Origin: an uncultured Lachnospiraceae bacterium
GTDB taxonomy: Bacteria > Bacillota > Clostridia > Lachnospirales > Lachnospiraceae
DNA length: 64,000 bases
NCBI GenBank assembly: GCA_910587715.1
Contig: CAJUMV010000001.1
Span: 62,001-126,000, forward strand
Direction: 5' to 3'
Shown: positions 59,976-64,000 of the stretch, in pieces
How the letters are laid out: the number at the start of each line of letters is the position of its first letter
Numbering within the stretch: the stretch's first letter is position 1
The notes under the pieces: generated by a model
Seen by the model: the letters and a program-made list of their open reading frames with translations, nothing else
The model's database searches: none
What the model was told of the DNA's origin: nothing
Translations under genes and position numbers: made by a program

Positions 59976-61223
59976 ATGATGAAGGATATTTACAGGCGGC
60001 TGCGGGAGGAGAGCCCGGTTCCCCGTCTTGTTTTCTATATCGGACTGACCATAGAGCTGCTGATGGTGATTATCGACAAGAGCAATTATATCAATCCCAT
60101 CGAGGGGTATTTGTTCCGCCTGACCTTTCTTCTGTTTACCTGCAAGCTCCTGCTCACGCGCTATGAGTGGCGGGAGTGGGCGCTCATTTTTGCGATGGAG
60201 GCGGTGGGTTTTCTTTCCTATCGGGTGACGGGTGCCAACGATATCATCCGCGTGGTGACTTTTGTAGCGGCATGTAAGGGCATACCGATGCGGGAAGCCC
60301 TGAAATATACTTTTTATGTGACATTGGCAGGGTGCCTTGCCATTGTAGCGCTTGCCGTGACGGGGATTTACGGAGATATCAGCCTGACACAGGCTTTCGG
60401 GCATGAGTCTTTGGAAGATACTATCTATATCGGAGAGCAGGCGGCGGCGGAAACCCGCTATACGCTCGGGATGGGGCATCCGAACGCACTTTCCTGCATG
60501 TTTTTCATGCTGACTGCGCTCGGCGTTTATGTCTGGTTTGAGCGGATGAAATGGTACAGCTATCTGTTTTTGATGCTGTTAAATGTGGGGCTTTATCTGC
60601 TGAGCCGCTCCAAGACCAGCATGTTGATTACGGCGGCATATCTTTGCGGCGCCTGTTTCCTGACGTTTGCCAAGCGGCTGCGGAAGAAGACGGTTCTGTA
60701 TGTCTGCGGTCTGCTTGTTTTTGTCCTGTGCATCGCGTTTTCCGTGGATGCGGCGGTCTGTGCCCAGCGGGTGAGGGAAGCGCAGTGGAACGAGTTTTTC
60801 TATTGCAATCCCCGGGATAATAAGCATATCGTGCTGTTAGGGAAGATTGACCGCCATATCAGCGGCAGAATCGTTTCCCTGGCGGACTCTGACAACAATG
60901 ACGGCATGATTCAGACATGGTCGGCTTTTTCCTGTGAAAATAATATGAATTACTATTTTGATATGGGCTGGGTCAAGGTTTTCTACCGCTACGGCGTGAT
61001 TCCGGGGATTTTGTATGTGGCGGCGAACCTGCTTCTGCTGTGGCGGCTTTGGCGAAGGCGCGATGCGGGCGGACTGATCCTGTTTGTCATGTTTGCGGTA
61101 TACACGGTGGTGGAAGCGCATCTGATTTCCGTCTATATCGGCAGGAATTATCTGCTGCTGATGATGGGGTGTGAAGCGGCGGCGCAGAAAGCACAGGGAG
61201 ATTCGACCTTATTTGCCAAATAA
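59976..61223 (+). CDS. Wzy-like polysaccharide polymerase
   Basis: About 415 residues from the ATG at 59976, placed just after GGAAGGA; the ATG at 59964 lies before that site and 59979 is also possible. Around ten membrane segments with a large outer loop near residues 270-330 (AVCAQRVREAQWNEFF to NNMNYYFDMGWVKVF). LGMGHPNALSCMFFML and LLSRSKTSMLITAAY are typical Wzy/O-antigen polymerase features. It probably polymerises flipped repeat units at the outer face. Its 3' end overlaps the reverse-strand toxin gene by 15 bp. Confidence 0.8.
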   Translation: MMKDIYRRLREESPVPRLVFYIGLTIELLMVIIDKSNYINPIEGYLFRLTFLLFTCKLLLTRYEWREWALIFAMEAVGFLSYRVTGANDIIRVVTFVAACKGIPMREALKYTFYVTLAGCLAIVALAVTGIYGDISLTQAFGHESLEDTIYIGEQAAAETRYTLGMGHPNALSCMFFMLTALGVYVWFERMKWYSYLFLMLLNVGLYLLSRSKTSMLITAAYLCGACFLTFAKRLRKKTVLYVCGLLVFVLCIAFSVDAAVCAQRVREAQWNEFFYCNPRDNKHIVLLGKIDRHISGRIVSLADSDNNDGMIQTWSAFSCENNMNYYFDMGWVKVFYRYGVIPGILYVAANLLLLWRLWRRRDAGGLILFVMFAVYTVVEAHLISVYIGRNYLLLMMGCEAAAQKAQGDSTLFAK

Positions 61224-61487
61224 ATCCGCGTGACTGCCGGTTGCTGTAGCGGAAAGTAATAGTGTATCTTCGTAGATTTGATATAGGAGCAGCCAGTCAG
61301 GTTCTATATGGCATTCTCTAAAATCTTGCAGATTGCCAACCAATGAATGATCTTTGTATTGGACAGGCAGAGGATTACCGCTGGCAAGCAGGGCAAGTAC
61401 GTCGATAAGCTTATTCATGTCTTTACCGCGTTTTTTCATTAGCTTTGCATCCTTTTTCATACGATTGGTGTATTCAATCTTGTACAT
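61209..61487 (-). CDS. yafQ: Type II toxin, YafQ/RelE-like mRNA interferase
   Basis: 92 residues. MYKIEYTNRMKKDAKLMKKRG is the basic N-terminal helix; CHIEPDWLLLYQIYEDTLLL and the final ATGSHADLF carry the His/Asp residues used by YafQ-type ribosome-dependent endoribonucleases. It lies 3 bp after the antitoxin gene and overlaps the end of the polymerase gene on the opposite strand. Confidence 0.92.
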   Translation of the reverse strand: MYKIEYTNRMKKDAKLMKKRGKDMNKLIDVLALLASGNPLPVQYKDHSLVGNLQDFRECHIEPDWLLLYQIYEDTLLLSATATGSHADLFGK

Positions 61488-61490
61488 AGG

Positions 61491-61754
61491 CTAATCCTCC
61501 AACATAGAAGCTACGGCTTCTTCTGCACTATTGAAGGGACCATGAAGATTATGACGGAATCTGCTGTCATAAACGGCTTCCTGAAGAGCAGCGGGAACGG
61601 GTTTATGCTGCACTGTAAAAGGAATGCCAGAATTTTCGATAGCAGCATTTAAAAAAATGCGTATTGCTGTCGAAGTATCCAATCCGAGACTTGAAAATAG
61701 GGTGTCTGCTTGTTTTTTTAATGTGTCATCTATACGAATTTGTAATGTTGCCAT
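61491..61754 (-). CDS. dinJ: Antitoxin, RelB/DinJ family
   Basis: 87 residues. The N terminus (ATLQIRIDDTLKKQADTLFSSLGLDTSTAIRIFL) is a ribbon-helix-helix DNA-binding and dimerisation domain; the C-terminal half (HGPFNSAEEAVASML) should wrap the toxin. A perfect GGAGGTGCAAT RBS precedes the ATG. It is first in a two-gene operon, as usual for these systems, and is expected to repress its own promoter. Confidence 0.93.
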   Translation of the reverse strand: MATLQIRIDDTLKKQADTLFSSLGLDTSTAIRIFLNAAIENSGIPFTVQHKPVPAALQEAVYDSRFRHNLHGPFNSAEEAVASMLED

Positions 61755-61782
61755 ATTGCACCTCCATTGCTTTTGTATTAAT

Positions 61783-61856
61783 ATTGTACCATAATTGGAT
61801 ATATGATAATAGTTTTTTAAACAAATTATTAGTTTTTTGAAATATTATGGTAAAAT
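61783..61856. promoter_or_regulatory. Divergent promoter region of the toxin-antitoxin pair and WbaP-like gene
   Basis: On the minus strand ATGGTACAAT gives an extended -10 (box at 61783-61788) for the antitoxin gene. On the + strand ATGGTAAAAT gives a similar box (61851-61856) 20 bp before the sugar-transferase start. Neither has a good -35 box. The region between is very AT-rich. Confidence 0.45.
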
Positions 61857-61876
61857 AGATACCGAGAGGTACTTTT

Positions 61877-63289
61877 ATGAATCGTAGAATGAAACTGATC
61901 GAGAGCTACCTGCTGCTCCTCACAGACTTGTGCAGTATCGCTTTTGCCTATATCATCGCTCTTCTGATACGATACCGGAAGTTTTCCCGCGTTATGGAAC
62001 CGGAGCTTCACTTCGTGGTATGTATCGGTTTTTTGCTGTTCTGCACGATTTACAGCTTCTTGTTTGACTGGAACAGGGAGTTTATCAAAAGAGGCGTGCT
62101 TGTCGAGTTTATAGCGGTTACCAAGTTCAATGTCTTTATGGAGCTGTCCGTAATGGCTTTCCTTTTTATGATGCAAAGGGGCGCGGATGTCTCCCGTCTG
62201 GTGATGGGTTATTTTGCCATTCTGAATATCTTTATCGTATGGCTTGTGAGACTCGCCATGAAAAAGGCGCTGCGGGTCTGGTTCACCGCCAAGTCCAATA
62301 TTGTCAAAATCATGATCATCACGAAGGATGCGGCGATGGAGAAAACGTTGTCTAAGCTGAAGGATGCCATGGATATCAACTATGAGATCGTGGCGCTTGC
62401 CTGTGTGGACAAGGACAGGAAGGGCGAGACGGTGGAGGGCGTCGAGGTCAACGCAAATCGGGAAAACGTGCTCTCCATGGCAAGGCAGATGCCGCTGGAC
62501 GAGGTGTTTATCAGCCTGCCGGATGAAGATATGGCATATGTAAAGCATATCATTTATGATTTGGAGTCCATGGGCGTGGCATGTCATTACAATATTGATA
62601 TCATAGAAAGACCCAGCAAGGAAGTGCGGGTGGGAAGTTTCGCCGGGTTTACGGTGGTGACCTACTCCATCAACCATTTTGACTACAGGCGTATGGTAGT
62701 GAAGCGGCTGATTGATATTGCAGGCGGTCTGGTGGGATGTTTAATAACGATTGTTATCACTCCTTTTGTGGCGCTTGCCATCAAGCTGGATTCGCCGGGA
62801 CCGGTACTCTTTGCGCAGACGAGAATCGGGAAAAACGGGCGCCGCTTTAAGATTTATAAGTTCCGCTCCATGTATACGGATGCGGAGGTGAGAAAGAAAG
62901 AGCTGGAAGCCCAGAACGAGATGCAGGGGCTTATGTTTAAGATGGAAAATGATCCGCGGATTACGAAGGTGGGGAAATTTATCAGAAAGACGAGCATCGA
63001 CGAGCTGCCGCAGTTTTTTAATATTGTGAAGGGCGATATGAGTCTGGTGGGTACCAGACCGCCGACAGAGGGCGAGTTCGAACAGTATAATTCTCACTAC
63101 AGGCGCAGGATTAGCATGACGCCGGGGCTCACGGGGCTTTGGCAGATCAGCGGCAGAAGTGAGATTGTGGATTTTGATGAGGTTGTGAAGCTGGATTTAG
63201 AGTATATCGACAACTGGACGCTGGGGCTGGATATCAAAATCCTGTTCCAGACGGTGTGGGTGGTGTTGACGGGCAGAGGGTCCAAATAG
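61877..63289 (+). CDS. Polytopic initiating sugar-phosphate transferase (WbaP/WcaJ-like)
   Basis: 470 residues. Four N-terminal membrane segments, a Rossmann-like middle domain (IMIITKDAAMEKTL; EVFISLPDEDM) and the C-terminal catalytic PGT domain: FKIYKFRSMYTDAEVR, the Asp-Glu dyad D375-E376 in TSIDELPQFFNIVKGDMSLVGTRPP, and TPGLTGLWQISGRSEI. It transfers a hexose-1-phosphate or HexNAc-1-phosphate to undecaprenyl phosphate. This is the second initiating enzyme in the window and probably starts a different glycan from the PglC-like enzyme at 11919. Confidence 0.93.
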   Translation: MNRRMKLIESYLLLLTDLCSIAFAYIIALLIRYRKFSRVMEPELHFVVCIGFLLFCTIYSFLFDWNREFIKRGVLVEFIAVTKFNVFMELSVMAFLFMMQRGADVSRLVMGYFAILNIFIVWLVRLAMKKALRVWFTAKSNIVKIMIITKDAAMEKTLSKLKDAMDINYEIVALACVDKDRKGETVEGVEVNANRENVLSMARQMPLDEVFISLPDEDMAYVKHIIYDLESMGVACHYNIDIIERPSKEVRVGSFAGFTVVTYSINHFDYRRMVVKRLIDIAGGLVGCLITIVITPFVALAIKLDSPGPVLFAQTRIGKNGRRFKIYKFRSMYTDAEVRKKELEAQNEMQGLMFKMENDPRITKVGKFIRKTSIDELPQFFNIVKGDMSLVGTRPPTEGEFEQYNSHYRRRISMTPGLTGLWQISGRSEIVDFDEVVKLDLEYIDNWTLGLDIKILFQTVWVVLTGRGSK

Positions 63290-63352
63290 GGGACGACGCC
63301 CGGGACGATGAGTGAGAAATGACAGATGTGTCATGCATGAGGAGGAAAGAGC

Positions 63353-64000
63353 TTGCACGTATGTATGATTGTGCCAAATAAGGCGGTGAGGGGCGGGATC
63401 GCCTCTGTGGTGAACGGCTATCAGGGAAGTGAGCTAGAGGAACGCTGCCGCGTCACCTATATCGAATCCTATCAGGATGGCAGCAGGTGGGACAAGCTGC
63501 GAAAAGCCCTTAAGGGATATGTGGCTTTTTGCAGGCTGCTTCGGAAAGACCGTCCGGATTTGGTGCATATCCATTCGTCCTTTGGACCGAGCTTTTACCG
63601 GAAAATACCGTTTATCTATTTGAGCCGGTTCGCAAGAATTCCGGTTGTGAATCATATTCACGGAGCGGAGTTTGACACTTTTTATGAAAATGCTTCCACC
63701 TCCAAAAAGAGGAGGGTGCGCAGCGTTTATCAAAAATGTACACGGTTCATTGTGTTGTCAAAGGAATGGAGAAAAAAAATAGCGCAGATTGTTCCGGCGG
63801 ACAGAATCGATGTGATAGAGAATTATTGTGATTTGCCAAAGGAACGAAATCACGCCAAACGGAGGCAGAATCAGATATTGTTTCTCGGTGCGCTGGAAGA
63901 GAGAAAAGGATGTTATGACATACCCGTCATTTTTGAAAGCGTGAAGCAGAAATGCCCGGATGCGCGGCTTGTTATGGCGGGGGACGGGCAGATGCAGCAG
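63353..64000 (+). CDS. Glycosyltransferase family 4, cut by the window end
   Basis: 216 residues are visible. It starts with TTG at 63353 behind GAGGAGGAAAG; the in-frame ATG at 63365 is less well placed. The product begins MHVCMIVPNKAVRGGIASVV, and continues with DLVHIHSSFGPSFYRK, VNHIHGAEFD, and QILFLGALEERKGCYDIP in the start of the C-terminal nucleotide-sugar domain. It lies 63 bp after the WbaP-like gene and probably adds the second sugar of that glycan. Confidence 0.85.
   Translation, partial: MHVCMIVPNKAVRGGIASVVNGYQGSELEERCRVTYIESYQDGSRWDKLRKALKGYVAFCRLLRKDRPDLVHIHSSFGPSFYRKIPFIYLSRFARIPVVNHIHGAEFDTFYENASTSKKRRVRSVYQKCTRFIVLSKEWRKKIAQIVPADRIDVIENYCDLPKERNHAKRRQNQILFLGALEERKGCYDIPVIFESVKQKCPDARLVMAGDGQMQQ

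Noticed and set aside
1..64000. NeuB/PseI-type nonulosonic acid synthesis
   Set aside because: The dehydratase, aminotransferase, GNAT and formyltransferase genes could fit pseudaminic acid, but no NeuB/PseI synthase, PseG hydrolase or CMP-transferase was seen in the window.
1..64000. CRISPR arrays, rRNA, tRNA, transposases and phage genes
   Set aside because: No regularly spaced repeats, cloverleaf sequences, rRNA segments or transposase-like proteins were recognised by reading; a computed search could still find a small RNA gene.

Overview
The window looks like part of a Lachnospiraceae-type (Clostridia, Firmicutes) chromosome. The clues are purine-rich AGGAGG-like ribosome binding sites, occasional GTG/TTG starts, medium GC, polytopic DUF6020- and DUF6056-like membrane proteins, a domain-inverted GH3 enzyme of the kind known from rumen and gut Firmicutes, and a sugar ABC transporter with a two-component system. 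This assignment comes from protein character only. No rRNA, tRNA, CRISPR array or phage gene was seen.

Most of the window is a very large surface-polysaccharide locus on the + strand. Positions 1-10990 hold a truncated membrane protein, a GNAT acetyltransferase, a polyprenyl-phosphate GT2, a DUF6020 membrane protein, an orphan argC with its own promoter, an O-antigen ligase/polymerase-like protein, and a 4,6-dehydratase plus aminotransferase pair (PglF/PglE-like, for a 4-amino-4,6-dideoxy sugar). A reverse-strand phosphoribosyltransferase with its own promoter and terminator interrupts. From 11841 a strong promoter drives a PglC-like initiating phosphoglycosyltransferase, a PLP enzyme, an ATP-grasp protein, a GT4, a UDP-HexNAc 6-dehydrogenase and 4-epimerase (UDP-GalNAcA-type sugar), a sugar formyltransferase, three more GT4 enzymes and a second DUF6020 protein.

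Positions 26197-31750 carry the most unusual unit. An SGNH/DltD-like protein, a DltA-like adenylating enzyme, an intact formyltransferase, a DltC-like carrier protein and an AlgI-sized MBOAT protein lie in a row behind an upstream region of palindromes and three phased GAGCGAA repeats. It resembles a D-alanylation operon with a formyltransferase inserted, and may attach an acyl or (formyl-)aminoacyl group to an extracytoplasmic glycan. A DUF6056 membrane protein follows.

Positions 33306-43806 are a separate carbohydrate-use island. On the minus strand are a solute-binding lipoprotein, two permeases and a domain-inverted GH3 glycosidase. Around them are a LuxR-type response regulator and a histidine kinase on the + strand, a second solute-binding lipoprotein without permeases, and a cytoplasmic GH5-like enzyme. 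The kinase, regulator and orphan binding protein may form a sensory unit.

From 43939 the polysaccharide locus resumes: a NodB-like protein, two glutamine-dependent asparagine-synthase-type amidotransferases (possibly amidating uronic acids), GT4 and GT2 enzymes, an SGNH-like protein, two GT11-like fucosyltransferases flanking a PglK-like ABC flippase, a DUF6056 protein, a DUF5672 protein, a GT17 enzyme and a Wzy-like polymerase. A DinJ/YafQ-type toxin-antitoxin pair sits on the minus strand before a second, WbaP-like initiating transferase and a GT4 cut by the window edge. Two initiating enzymes and two polymerase/ligase candidates suggest two or more neighbouring glycan systems.

Across the locus, a family of modular stem-loop elements sits exactly at gene 3' ends (17061, 19573, 58002, 58897, with relics at 12531 and perhaps 10992). 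Compensatory base changes between copies show that the fold is preserved, and one copy supplies the last residues and stop codon of the gene before it.
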